DNA of 12,090 nucleotides from the NCBI GenBank assembly GCA_035569435.1, contig DATMNB010000313.1:1-12090 (forward strand), written 5' to 3'. How positions within the stretch are numbered: the first letter of the stretch is position 1; each line of letters opens with the position of its first letter. The stretch comes from DASRDS01 sp035569435. Lineage in GTDB: Bacteria; Gemmatimonadota; Gemmatimonadetes; Gemmatimonadales; Gemmatimonadaceae. Under the pieces are notes generated by a model. It saw only the letters and a program-made list of their open reading frames with translations. It was not told the origin of the DNA and made no database searches. Positions 1 through 7,271 of the stretch are shown in pieces. The position numbers and the translations under genes were made by a program.

Positions 1-1888
1 CCAGATTGCGAAACCAGGGCCGCGTCCGTAGCCCTGCCGGCCGCGTCAGCGACCGCTCCACGTGCCGGAGCGCCGCATTGGCCGCCTCGACTCCACGCGG
101 CTTCTCCACGGCCAACGCCGAGTCCCGCGCCGCCGTCCATCGCTCGGCCGACAACGCCATATGCCCAATCGCCGTCGACAGCCCGGTGGTCGACACCATC
201 ATCCCCTTGGCCGTTGCCGCCGTGCCGAGCGGCGCGACATATCGCTGCATGGTCCGCGCATACTCGACGTAGTCGAGCGGCTCGATGTCGGCGTTCGCCA
301 GCCGTAACACCATCATCGCCGAGATCCGCCCCGCCTGCGCGTGCCGCACGTACCCAGGATCGCCATACCGCTCCATCCAGAACGTGTCGTCATACGCCGA
401 GTGATACACGCCGCCTCGCCCGCCAAACCCCCACTCGGCGATCGGAATACCGAGGTGGTTGTAGAACCCGGAGAAATCCGACCCGCCGCCCGGATCTCCA
501 AACGTCGTCGTGCTGTCGATCGCCACGCCGTTGCGACGGGCGATGTCGCGGATCATCTCCCGGAGCGACGGCGAGCCCGTCGCCTGAAAGATCTGCCCGT
601 CCGCCGCCACGTCCTGGTTGAAGTACGCCACCGCGCCTTTGGTCAGCCGGAGCGAGTCCTCCTCGACGTACTCGGTCGAGCCCAACAGCCCCCACTCCTC
701 GGCGTCCCACGTCGCGAACACGATCGTGCGCTTGGGGCGATGCCCGTGGCGCACGGCGTCCGCGACCGCGTGCGCCGCCTCGAGCACGCTCGTCACGCCA
801 CTCACGTTGTCGGCCGTCCCCGGCCCCCAGGCGTCACGGTGCCCGCCGATCACGATGACCTCATTGGGGTACGTCGTGCCGCGGATCGTGCCAAACGTGT
901 CCCAGATCGTCTTGTACGCCGCGCGCCCCGTATCCACCGCTACCGCGACACGCGCCCGCGCCGGCCCCGGTCCGATGTGATAGCGGAACGGTAGTCCGCC
1001 CTGCCACCGCTGCGGAAACACCGAATCCCGCCCGTCGTGCAACTCGCCGAGGAGCAGGGCGGCGTTGCGATACGAGAGCGGCACGACGGGGATGTGCGGG
1101 ATCGCCATCTTGTCGGGCGTGAGCCGCGGCACGCCGGGCAGGCTCGGATAGCCGGGCGTGCTCGGATCGCCGTTGTCGTTCATCACGCTGCCGCGCTGCA
1201 CGCCCTGCGCCGGCCGCATCGCCCCCGCCGGAAAGACGTCGCCGCGCATGTACCCGTCCTCGGCCGGGTCCGAGTAGATGAAGAGCGCCAGTGCGCCGTG
1301 CTTCTCGGCTTCGCGCGCCTTGATCCCGCGGAACGACCGCCCGTAGCGCGCGATGGCGATCTTGCCGGCCACCGACACACCGATCGAGTCCAGGTGGGCG
1401 TAGTCCTCGATCAGCCCGTAGTTGACGTAGACGACCTCGCCCGACACGTCGCCCGGCGCGCCGTAGCCGTTGAACGTGGGGATCTGGGGATATGCCGATG
1501 ACGTGGTGTCGCCCGGCACCGGCCCCTCGGGGAGCGACAGCTCCGCGGTGTCGGACCCGAGACGCCACACGTGGACGCTCAGCGGGTGCGGCATGTAGAC
1601 GTCGTACGCGCGCACCGATGTCTCGATGCCCCATTCCCTGAGCACGTGGACGACGTAGTCGCGCGTCTCGGCTTGCGCCGGCGTCCCCGCCATGTGCGGC
1701 TTGTAGGAGAGCGCCCGGGAATGTTGCGCGGCATCGGCCGGCGAGGGCACGGCCGCGGCGGCGGCTTCGACGGTCCGCTCCGTCGCGCCGGACGCCGGCG
1801 TGTACCCCACGGGCGTCTGTGCGCCCGCGACGCCGGCCGAGAGCACTGCGAGTGAGAGCACCGCGAGAATGACGTTACGCCAGATCAT
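1..1888 (-). CDS. M28B-family metallopeptidase, glutamate carboxypeptidase II-like (C-terminus cut by window edge)
   Basis: This is a secreted zinc aminopeptidase/carboxypeptidase of the PSMA/transferrin-receptor group; 629 codons are visible and perhaps the last 50-70 are missing. The N-terminus MIWRNVILAVLSLAVLSAG followed by AGAQ is a signal peptide. A PA-type domain follows (roughly residues 130-240, with DVSGEVVYVNYGL and GKIAIARYG). The catalytic domain has GGHRDAW (zinc His350), TADN (bridging Asp360, the same 10-residue spacing as human GCPII H377/D387), WDAEEWGLLGS (catalytic and zinc Glu pair), GGGSDFSGF (zinc Asp) and YHSAYDD (zinc His). The C-terminal helical dimerisation domain begins near MVLRLANADIEPLDYVEYA, and the last visible residues PWFRNL match the family's C-terminal region. 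The ATG overlaps the marC stop as ATGA, so translation is probably coupled. Substrate is not predictable; family members cleave C-terminal glutamate or small peptides. Confidence 0.93.
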   Translation of the reverse strand, partial: MIWRNVILAVLSLAVLSAGVAGAQTPVGYTPASGATERTVEAAAAAVPSPADAAQHSRALSYKPHMAGTPAQAETRDYVVHVLREWGIETSVRAYDVYMPHPLSVHVWRLGSDTAELSLPEGPVPGDTTSSAYPQIPTFNGYGAPGDVSGEVVYVNYGLIEDYAHLDSIGVSVAGKIAIARYGRSFRGIKAREAEKHGALALFIYSDPAEDGYMRGDVFPAGAMRPAQGVQRGSVMNDNGDPSTPGYPSLPGVPRLTPDKMAIPHIPVVPLSYRNAALLLGELHDGRDSVFPQRWQGGLPFRYHIGPGPARARVAVAVDTGRAAYKTIWDTFGTIRGTTYPNEVIVIGGHRDAWGPGTADNVSGVTSVLEAAHAVADAVRHGHRPKRTIVFATWDAEEWGLLGSTEYVEEDSLRLTKGAVAYFNQDVAADGQIFQATGSPSLREMIRDIARRNGVAIDSTTTFGDPGGGSDFSGFYNHLGIPIAEWGFGGRGGVYHSAYDDTFWMERYGDPGYVRHAQAGRISAMMVLRLANADIEPLDYVEYARTMQRYVAPLGTAATAKGMMVSTTGLSTAIGHMALSAERWTAARDSALAVEKPRGVEAANAALRHVERSLTRPAGLRTRPWFRNL

Positions 1889-2520
1889 GTATGGAATGTC
1901 CGAATGGCTTCGATGATACCGTTGATGACAAACTGCACCGCGACCGCCGCGAGTAACAACCCCATGAGCCGGGTGGCGATCCGGACTCCGGTCCGACCGA
2001 TCCGTTGGAGCAGCCGCTCGCCGACTCTCAAGGCGATCCAGCAGGCGACGGCGGTGAGGGCGATCGAGATATATACCGCGGCAATCTGGCCGACGCCGCG
2101 GGCCTGACCCGAGAGCACCATGACCGTGGAGATGGCGCCCGGGCCGGCCAGCATCGGCACCGCGAGGGGCGTGATCGACACGTCTTCTTTTTCCTGGCCC
2201 TCGACGACTTCGGCGGTCGTCTCCTGTGTCGACCGTTGACCGCGGAGCATGTCCATGGCCACGAGCCACAGAATAAACCCACCGGCGATCCGGAACGCCG
2301 GGATCGTGATCCCAAACGTGTTGAGGACGAGCCGGCCGGCCAGGGCAAAGACCGCCATGGCAATCCCCGCGGCCAGGCAGGCGCGAAAGGCGGTCTCCTT
2401 GCGCTCGTCCGGTGTCTCGCCGCTCGTGATGACCAGATACGTCGGGATCACCGCGATCGGATCGACGATGAACAGGATCGACGTGAACGTGATGAGCGCG
2501 AACTGAAAGTACTCCCTCAC
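1885..2520 (-). CDS. MarC family integral membrane protein
   Basis: A 211-residue inner-membrane protein of the MarC/UPF0056 family (E. coli MarC is 221 residues). About six hydrophobic segments are visible (near residues 6-31, 47-68, 72-93, 117-139, 145-166, 183-203), with a charged loop at about 94-115. Family hallmarks are FIVDPIAVIPTYL near the N-terminus, FRIAGGFILWLVAMDML in the third segment and PLAVPMLAGPGAISTVMVL in the fourth. The biochemical function of the family is unsettled; the old link to multiple antibiotic resistance has not held up. The only in-frame start between the upstream stop and the first membrane segment is the GTG at 2520, so that start is used. No clear Shine-Dalgarno precedes it; a perfect hairpin sits directly against the start codon. 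The stop overlaps the next gene's ATG. Confidence 0.92.
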   Translation of the reverse strand: MREYFQFALITFTSILFIVDPIAVIPTYLVITSGETPDERKETAFRACLAAGIAMAVFALAGRLVLNTFGITIPAFRIAGGFILWLVAMDMLRGQRSTQETTAEVVEGQEKEDVSITPLAVPMLAGPGAISTVMVLSGQARGVGQIAAVYISIALTAVACWIALRVGERLLQRIGRTGVRIATRLMGLLLAAVAVQFVINGIIEAIRTFHT

Positions 2521-2540
2521 GCGGGCACGATAATGCCCGC
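2521..2540. repeat. Perfect inverted repeat abutting the marC start codon
   Basis: GCGGGCA and TGCCCGC (7 bp arms, 6-base loop CGATAA) lie directly upstream of the GTG start of marC in the 42 bp gap after the Smr gene. Neither strand has a T-run after it, so it is not a typical intrinsic terminator. It could hinder ribosome loading or stabilise mRNA between the two genes; the role is unknown. Confidence 0.6.
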
Positions 2541-2562
2541 GCGCACGCTCTGCTAGATGCGC

Positions 2563-3180
2563 CTACCGGTCGTACTCGTCGAGCGCCCGCCGGATCGCCG
2601 CGTCGAGGCGTGATTCTCGATCCGGTCCATCGGGCACGGTGCCCGCCAGCCTGGCGAACTGCCGCACCATTTCGTCGCCCAGCATCGACTCGGTCACCAG
2701 CTGCACGCCAAGCGCGGCGAGCGCCGCATGGCCCAGGAGCCGTAACTGGTCGCGCGTCTCCGGAGCGAGGCCGCGGAGGGACGCGGGATCGCGCGGCACG
2801 GGCGGCGGCAACACATCGCGCCGCGACCGGTGCGGCGCCTCGACGAGCGCGCGGAGCGGGGCGAGCCGGACGACGAACGAGCCAGGCGAGTGTTCCCGCG
2901 CGTCCATGATCACTCCCCGGCGACGGAGCGTCGGGAAGAGTCTGGTGATCGCCTGACGTATGACGCCCACGCCGTCGACGCTCCCATTCCCCCGACCCGT
3001 GATGATCAGGACATCGACGACATCGTCGACCGATTCTGCCTGTCGCGCCCGCAGCCAGAGCTCGGCTCGGCGCACCGCCTCGTCCCCCGTCGGGAGCCCC
3101 TCGCGCAGGTTGAGCGTGCGCGAGGGGCCAAATCGGGCTTCGTCGAACGCCCGGCCGATGTCAGTGCGCGGCGGCGACAC
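2563..3180 (-). CDS. Smr (MutS2 C-terminal)-like domain protein
   Basis: A 205-residue cytoplasmic protein. The Smr-like domain spans about residues 20-110: LNLREG (23-28) stands where the family has LDLHG, the helix EAVRRAELWLRARQ follows, then VLIITGRGNGS (57-67) stands where the family has the HGxG loop, then GVGVIRQAITRLF and a final strand SFVVRL. Both usual histidines are absent, so nuclease activity should not be assumed. The remaining C-terminal half (about 115-205, ending RRALDEYDR) is rich in Arg, Asp and Leu, probably helical, and I do not recognise it. The GTG start overlaps the end of the phosphatase gene by 20 bp, which is compatible with coupled translation. Confidence 0.75.
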   Translation of the reverse strand: MSPPRTDIGRAFDEARFGPSRTLNLREGLPTGDEAVRRAELWLRARQAESVDDVVDVLIITGRGNGSVDGVGVIRQAITRLFPTLRRRGVIMDAREHSPGSFVVRLAPLRALVEAPHRSRRDVLPPPVPRDPASLRGLAPETRDQLRLLGHAALAALGVQLVTESMLGDEMVRQFARLAGTVPDGPDRESRLDAAIRRALDEYDR

Positions 3181-4804
3181 GGGGCGGCGCGGCGCCCGAC
3201 GGCGCGGCCCGGAGCGCGGCGCGCAGGACGTGGCCGTCGATCCGCTCGATCGGCTTCACGTCGATCACCGCCGCGAGCGTCGGCGCCATGTCGACCACGC
3301 GCACCATCTGATCGTAGCGCCCGGGCTTGAATGGAGATCCGTAGAACAGGATCGGGACATGCGAGTCGTAGTCCCAGGGCGAGCCATGCTGCGCCGATCC
3401 CCCCGGCGACCCCCACGCCCAATACGGCTTCAGCGTGACGACCAACTCCGGCGCGACATCGACGGGGAACATGTGCAGCCAGCGGCGGGCGATGAAGTCC
3501 GTCGTGGTGTCGCGCTTGGAGAGGTCGGCAAACCGATCGACCCGCGCGACGCCCGGGACGGCGCGCACGCGCGCGGCAAAGACACTGACCAACGAATCCG
3601 CGTTGACCCCGCCGGCGCGGAGCTTGGCCTTGTCGACGTAGAGCGAGTTCTCGCCAAACCGCCACGCCGAGCTGTCGATCCCGAGACGCGGCAGCTTCTG
3701 GCGGATGTACTCGAAGATCCCCGTGAAGTCGACATAGCCCGCGCCCTGGTTGGGGTAGCGCCCCGAGTGCACCTCGGGGAACGGGCTCATGCCGTGATCA
3801 GCGGTCAGCGCAATGACCACGCGCGTTGAGTCGCGGATCGCGTACAGGCTATCGAGGAACGCGCCAAGATACTGATCCAACCGCACGATCTGGTCGTGGA
3901 GCTCCTTGGAGTCCGGTCCATACCGGTGGCCGACCGCATCGGTCGTCGAGAGCGAGACCTGCAAGAGGTCCGTCTGCGGCCCGTTGCCGAGCCCCATGCC
4001 CCGCACGCCGGCGAGCGCGGCCTCGAGCGTCAGTTGGTCCATCCACGGGACATTCGTCAGGGCGCTGGCGAACACCGCCGAGTCGATCGGGAGCTTGTGG
4101 GGGAACGTGTAGTCTTTGCCGCCGTTCTCGACCTTGTCCGAGTCGGGCTCGGGATAGGCGCTATCCGGGAGGAGTGGCGTCCACTGCTGGCCAAAGTACG
4201 AGAACGCCAGTCGCTTGGCGTTGAAGTCGTGCAGCCACGTCGGCAGCGTGTCGGCGTAGTACTCGCTCGTGATGAAGTTGCCCGTGCGCGCCCAGAAGAC
4301 CGCCAGCTGGTGCGCGCGTCCGAGGGGCAGGATCGCCGCGCGATCTTTCCGCGACACCGACAAGGCGCGCGAGTGCCAGTCTTTCACCCGCAACCAGTCG
4401 ATCAGCGTCGACCCGCGGAACCGGAACGGCGAAGCACCCGTGTCGGGCGCGCCAATGAGCGGGGTCTGGTAGTCGATCACGCCCAAGGCGTTGGCCACGA
4501 TCCCGGTGCTCGACGGGTTCCGGCCCGACAGGATCACGGAGTGTCCCGGCGCCGTCTCGGTGATCGCGTGGTCGTAGAAGCCGTTCGTGAAGAACGCGCC
4601 TCCCCGATATAGCCGGCCGAGCCCGCCGGTTAGCTGTGGCAGAAAGCGCTGGAAGTAGTCCGAGCGCATCTGGTCGACCGTGAAGAACACGACCAGGGTC
4701 GGCGTCGGCGGCTTGGGCGCGACCTTTTGCGCCACGGCCGCCGCGGGGATGGCGGCGGCCACGAGTAGAGCCCTGAGTACTGCCACGTATCGGAGTGGGG
4801 TCAC
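3161..4804 (-). CDS. Secreted alkaline phosphatase, PafA-like (alkaline phosphatase superfamily)
   Basis: A 547-residue exported two-zinc phosphatase. Residues 1-26 form a signal peptide ending AAAVAQ. Superfamily residues are visible in order: Asp44 in FFTVDQMRSDYF, nucleophile Thr84 in ITETAPGH, Asn105 in IVANALG, Lys153 and Arg155 in SRKDRAAILP, Asp289 and His293 in STTDAVGHRYGP, Asp336 and His337 in LTADHG, and a late His in YDSHVPILFYG. The Asn/Lys/Arg trio corresponds to Asn100/Lys162/Arg164 of Elizabethkingia PafA and favours phosphomonoesterase over nucleotide phosphodiesterase activity. FWARTGNFITSEYY and LPTWLHDFNAKR also match PafA closely. It probably releases phosphate from organic phosphomonoesters in the periplasm. 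The start is GTG, 30 bp after the synthase gene; only a weak purine tract precedes it. Confidence 0.9.
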   Translation of the reverse strand: MTPLRYVAVLRALLVAAAIPAAAVAQKVAPKPPTPTLVVFFTVDQMRSDYFQRFLPQLTGGLGRLYRGGAFFTNGFYDHAITETAPGHSVILSGRNPSSTGIVANALGVIDYQTPLIGAPDTGASPFRFRGSTLIDWLRVKDWHSRALSVSRKDRAAILPLGRAHQLAVFWARTGNFITSEYYADTLPTWLHDFNAKRLAFSYFGQQWTPLLPDSAYPEPDSDKVENGGKDYTFPHKLPIDSAVFASALTNVPWMDQLTLEAALAGVRGMGLGNGPQTDLLQVSLSTTDAVGHRYGPDSKELHDQIVRLDQYLGAFLDSLYAIRDSTRVVIALTADHGMSPFPEVHSGRYPNQGAGYVDFTGIFEYIRQKLPRLGIDSSAWRFGENSLYVDKAKLRAGGVNADSLVSVFAARVRAVPGVARVDRFADLSKRDTTTDFIARRWLHMFPVDVAPELVVTLKPYWAWGSPGGSAQHGSPWDYDSHVPILFYGSPFKPGRYDQMVRVVDMAPTLAAVIDVKPIERIDGHVLRAALRAAPSGAAPPRVAAAH

Positions 4805-4834
4805 GCCTGCAAAGTTAGTGACCCACCCCTCCCC

Positions 4835-5332
4835 CTAGGCAGCCACCAATTGGGCGCCCTGTAACGTCTTCGCTACACAGATCTCGTCGCACGCCGCGCG
4901 CCGGGGGCAGCTCAGACAGTCGCGGCGGATCTTCTCCGGATACATCGCCCGATCGACGACCGCATAGCCGACGTGCTCGAAGAACGCCGGCGTCGTCGTG
5001 AGCGCGAACACCTCGTCGATCCCACGCGCCACGGCCAGGCGCTCGACGCGGGCCACGATCCCCGCGCCGATCCGCATCCCGTGCGCCTCGCGGGCCACGG
5101 CGACCGACGCGACCTCGGCCAACGATGGCGAGTACTCCCGCACCGCGCCACAGCCGAGGATACGCCCCGCGCGGTCGGTGGCGACGATGAAGTCGTCGGA
5201 CGCCAACGCGATCGCCTCCGGGGTCTTGGGCAGCATGACGCGCTCCGCGGCGTACGCGTTGATCAACCCGGCAACGGTCTCGACATCCGTTACCCGCATG
5301 CGTCGATAGATGACGTCGGTAAGTACGGTCAC
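4835..5332 (-). CDS. argA: Short-form N-acetylglutamate synthase (GNAT family)
   Basis: A 165-residue single-domain GNAT acetyltransferase, expected to make N-acetylglutamate from glutamate and acetyl-CoA, the first step of arginine synthesis. It lacks the amino-acid-kinase domain of E. coli ArgA and resembles the short actinobacterial type (Mycobacterium tuberculosis Rv2747). Visible motifs are YRRMRVTDVETVAGLINAYA (N-terminal strand and helix), GCGAVREYSPSLAEVASVAV, the acetyl-CoA loop HGMRIGAG and FFEHVGYAVVDR. The C-terminal tail carries four cysteines (139, 142, 148, 152; pattern C-x2-C-x5-C-x3-C within DCLSCPRRAACDEIC), which could bind a metal. The GTG start overlaps the argD stop (GTGA). 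Its place directly after argC-argB-argD strongly supports the assignment; another GNAT substrate cannot be excluded from sequence alone. Confidence 0.85.
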   Translation of the reverse strand: MTVLTDVIYRRMRVTDVETVAGLINAYAAERVMLPKTPEAIALASDDFIVATDRAGRILGCGAVREYSPSLAEVASVAVAREAHGMRIGAGIVARVERLAVARGIDEVFALTTTPAFFEHVGYAVVDRAMYPEKIRRDCLSCPRRAACDEICVAKTLQGAQLVAA

Positions 5333-6516
5333 TGCCCCACCGCCTCCTCGAGGAGCGCGACACCGCGCGCCAACTCGTCGTGTGTGATCGTCAATGGTGG
5401 CACCAGTCGGACGGTGTGCTCACCGGCCGTGCACACCAACAGCCCCGCCTCGCGCGCGCGTGCCACCACCTCGGCGGCCGGCGCGAGCACGTCCACGCCC
5501 CACATGAGCCCCACCCCGCGCACGGCGCGCACCGCGGTCCGGCGCGCGGCCATCGACGCGAGCGCCGCGCCGAGCCACGCGCCATGCGCGCGCACCCGCG
5601 CCAGCAGCGCGGGATCGGCCAGCCGCTCCACCACGTGCTGCGCGACCGACGCCACGAACGGCCCGCCGCCAAACGTCGTGCCGTGATCCCCGGGCTCCAT
5701 CGCTGCCGCGATCCCGGCCGTCATGAGCACAGCGCCCATCGGGAGTCCGCCGGCCAACGGCTTGGCCAGCGTCAGGAGATCGGGCTCGGTGCCAGCGCGC
5801 TCGTACGCGAACAGCTGCCCCGTGCGCCCGAGCCCGCACTGGATCTCATCGAAGATCAGCGCCACCCGCCGCTCGAACGTGAGCGCCCGCAGCTCGCGCA
5901 GATATCCGGCATCGAGCACCCGCACGCCGCCTTCGCCCTGCACGGGCTCGACGATGAGCGCGGCGACCGTCTCGGCGTCGAGCAAGGGCTCGAGCTCCCC
6001 CAGATCGCGCTCGGCGACCGACACGCCGCCGGCGAGCGGCCGGAACGGGGCGCGATACTGTGGGCGGTCCGTCGCGGCGAGCGTGGCGAACAGCCGGCCG
6101 TGAAACGCGCCGCGGAGCGCGATGATCTCGTGCTTGGCCGCGCCGCCGATCGTCCGCGCCCACTTGCGGGCGAACTTGAACGCGCCCTCGTTGGCCTCGG
6201 CGCCGGAATTACAGAAAAAAACCTTGTCGGCAAACGAGTGATCGACAAGCCATTGGGCCAACGTCTCACCGGGCTCCGTGCGATACAGGTTGGACACGTG
6301 CACCAGCCCGTCCGCGGCGGCGTGCATCGCGGCGCGCAGGCCTTCGTCGCCGTAGCCGAGCGCGTTGACGGCAATCCCGCCGACGAAATCCAGATACCGC
6401 CGGCCTGTCTCGTCGATGAGCTCGACGCCCTGGCCATCGACGAGCGTCATCGGCGCACGCTTGTACGTGCCGAGGATCGCCGACTGGGCGGTGAACACAG
6501 GCAGTGTCGTGCTCAC
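5329..6516 (-). CDS. argD: Acetylornithine aminotransferase
   Basis: A 395-residue class III PLP-dependent aminotransferase that converts N-acetylglutamate semialdehyde and glutamate to N-acetylornithine and 2-oxoglutarate. Motifs visible are LDFVGGIAVNALGY, FFCNSGAEANEGAFKFARKW (100-119; phosphate-binding SGAEAN 104-109), GAFHGR (136-141), IFDEIQCGLGRTG (221-233, with the PLP-contacting Asp223) and the Schiff-base lysine Lys252 in LTLAKPLAGGLPMG. The frame is open further upstream to 6600, but the start chosen is the GTG at 6516. It gives the family's usual N-terminus, overlaps the argB stop as GTGA like its neighbours, and avoids a 28-residue Arg-rich extension inside argB. In many bacteria ArgD also serves as the succinyldiaminopimelate aminotransferase in lysine synthesis; this cannot be decided here. 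Confidence 0.96.
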   Translation of the reverse strand: MSTTLPVFTAQSAILGTYKRAPMTLVDGQGVELIDETGRRYLDFVGGIAVNALGYGDEGLRAAMHAAADGLVHVSNLYRTEPGETLAQWLVDHSFADKVFFCNSGAEANEGAFKFARKWARTIGGAAKHEIIALRGAFHGRLFATLAATDRPQYRAPFRPLAGGVSVAERDLGELEPLLDAETVAALIVEPVQGEGGVRVLDAGYLRELRALTFERRVALIFDEIQCGLGRTGQLFAYERAGTEPDLLTLAKPLAGGLPMGAVLMTAGIAAAMEPGDHGTTFGGGPFVASVAQHVVERLADPALLARVRAHGAWLGAALASMAARRTAVRAVRGVGLMWGVDVLAPAAEVVARAREAGLLVCTAGEHTVRLVPPLTITHDELARGVALLEEAVGQ

Positions 6517-7271
6517 GAGTGCACCCCTGCCGCGACGCTGGGCGGCACGAGCCGCGTCCCGATCGGCGTCTCGCCGAGCAGGCCCAAGTCCCCGATCCAC
6601 ACGCGCGCCACGCCGTTCGCAACGGCGGACAGCCCAGCCTGCACCTTGGCGGCCATCCCGGCGGCGATGTGACCGGCGTCGATGCCCGAACGGGCATCGA
6701 CGCGATCGAGGCGAGTGACCGCCATGCCCTGGATGCGCACGGCCGGCACATCCGACAGGAACAGCAATCCATCGGCGCCGAGCGCGATGGCGATCGCCGC
6801 GGCCGCGTCGTCGCCGTTCACGTTGAGCGCCGGGGTGGCGACCGGCGACACGACCGGGAGATAGCCGCCGCGCAGGAGATGCCGCAGCAACGGCGTCCGG
6901 ACAGCGCGCACGGTGCCGACCGCGCCGAGTGCGCCCTGCTCGGCGACGTCGGCGACGAGGAGCGCGGCATCTTCGCCGGACAGGCCGATGGCGTCGACGC
7001 CGGCCGCGACGAGCGACGAGACGAGCCGCTTGTTGGCCAGGCCCGAGAGGGCCATGCGCAGGCGGTCGATGTCAGCGGGCGACGTCACGCGGCGTCCGCC
7101 GATGAACTCCGGCTCGACGCCGGCGGCGCGTTGGAGGGCCGAGACCTCGTCGCCTCCCCCGTGGACGATACAGAGAGCGCCGGGCGAGGCACGCCAGCGC
7201 TCGACCAGCGCCGCGGCCAGCGCCGGGTCGCTTTGCGCCCGGCCACCCACCTTGATGACGGTCAGGGTCAC
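6513..7271 (-). CDS. argB: N-acetylglutamate kinase
   Basis: A 252-residue amino-acid-kinase-fold enzyme that phosphorylates N-acetylglutamate with ATP, the second step of the pathway. Motifs: KVGG (7-10; catalytic Lys7), IVHGGGDEVSAL (35-46), FIGGRRVTSPADIDRLRMALSG (substrate-binding arginine near 60), GLSGED, NVNGDDAAAAIA (150-161, where many homologues have NVNADxAA), FLSDVPAV (Asp174) and AGMAAKVQAGL (Lys209). The length is close to E. coli ArgB (258). There is no N-terminal helix before the first strand, the feature associated with arginine-inhibited hexameric kinases, so it is probably not arginine-sensitive. The upstream open frame reaches 7508, but the GTG at 7271 overlaps the argC stop and begins the expected first strand. 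LysZ of the LysW pathway is less likely, because no LysW is seen and an N-acetylglutamate synthase is adjacent. Confidence 0.94.
   Translation of the reverse strand: MTLTVIKVGGRAQSDPALAAALVERWRASPGALCIVHGGGDEVSALQRAAGVEPEFIGGRRVTSPADIDRLRMALSGLANKRLVSSLVAAGVDAIGLSGEDAALLVADVAEQGALGAVGTVRAVRTPLLRHLLRGGYLPVVSPVATPALNVNGDDAAAAIAIALGADGLLFLSDVPAVRIQGMAVTRLDRVDARSGIDAGHIAAGMAAKVQAGLSAVANGVARVWIGDLGLLGETPIGTRLVPPSVAAGVHS

Noticed and set aside
1..1888. The M28 peptidase substituting for the missing acetylornithine deacetylase.
   Set aside because: ArgE belongs to family M20. This protein has a signal peptide, a PA-type domain and a dimerisation domain of M28B, so it acts outside the cytoplasm.
5380..6672. 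A 430-codon open frame on the plus strand opposite argD.
   Set aside because: Its translation is low-complexity, rich in Arg, His, Gly and Ala with no domain, and it lies opposite a well-supported argD. It is a high-GC shadow.
6513..7271. ArgB being LysZ of the LysW-dependent lysine/arginine pathway.
   Set aside because: No LysW or LysX/ArgX-type gene is nearby, and a GNAT N-acetylglutamate synthase is in the same operon; the C-terminal PIGTRLVP is closer to the E. coli ArgB ending.
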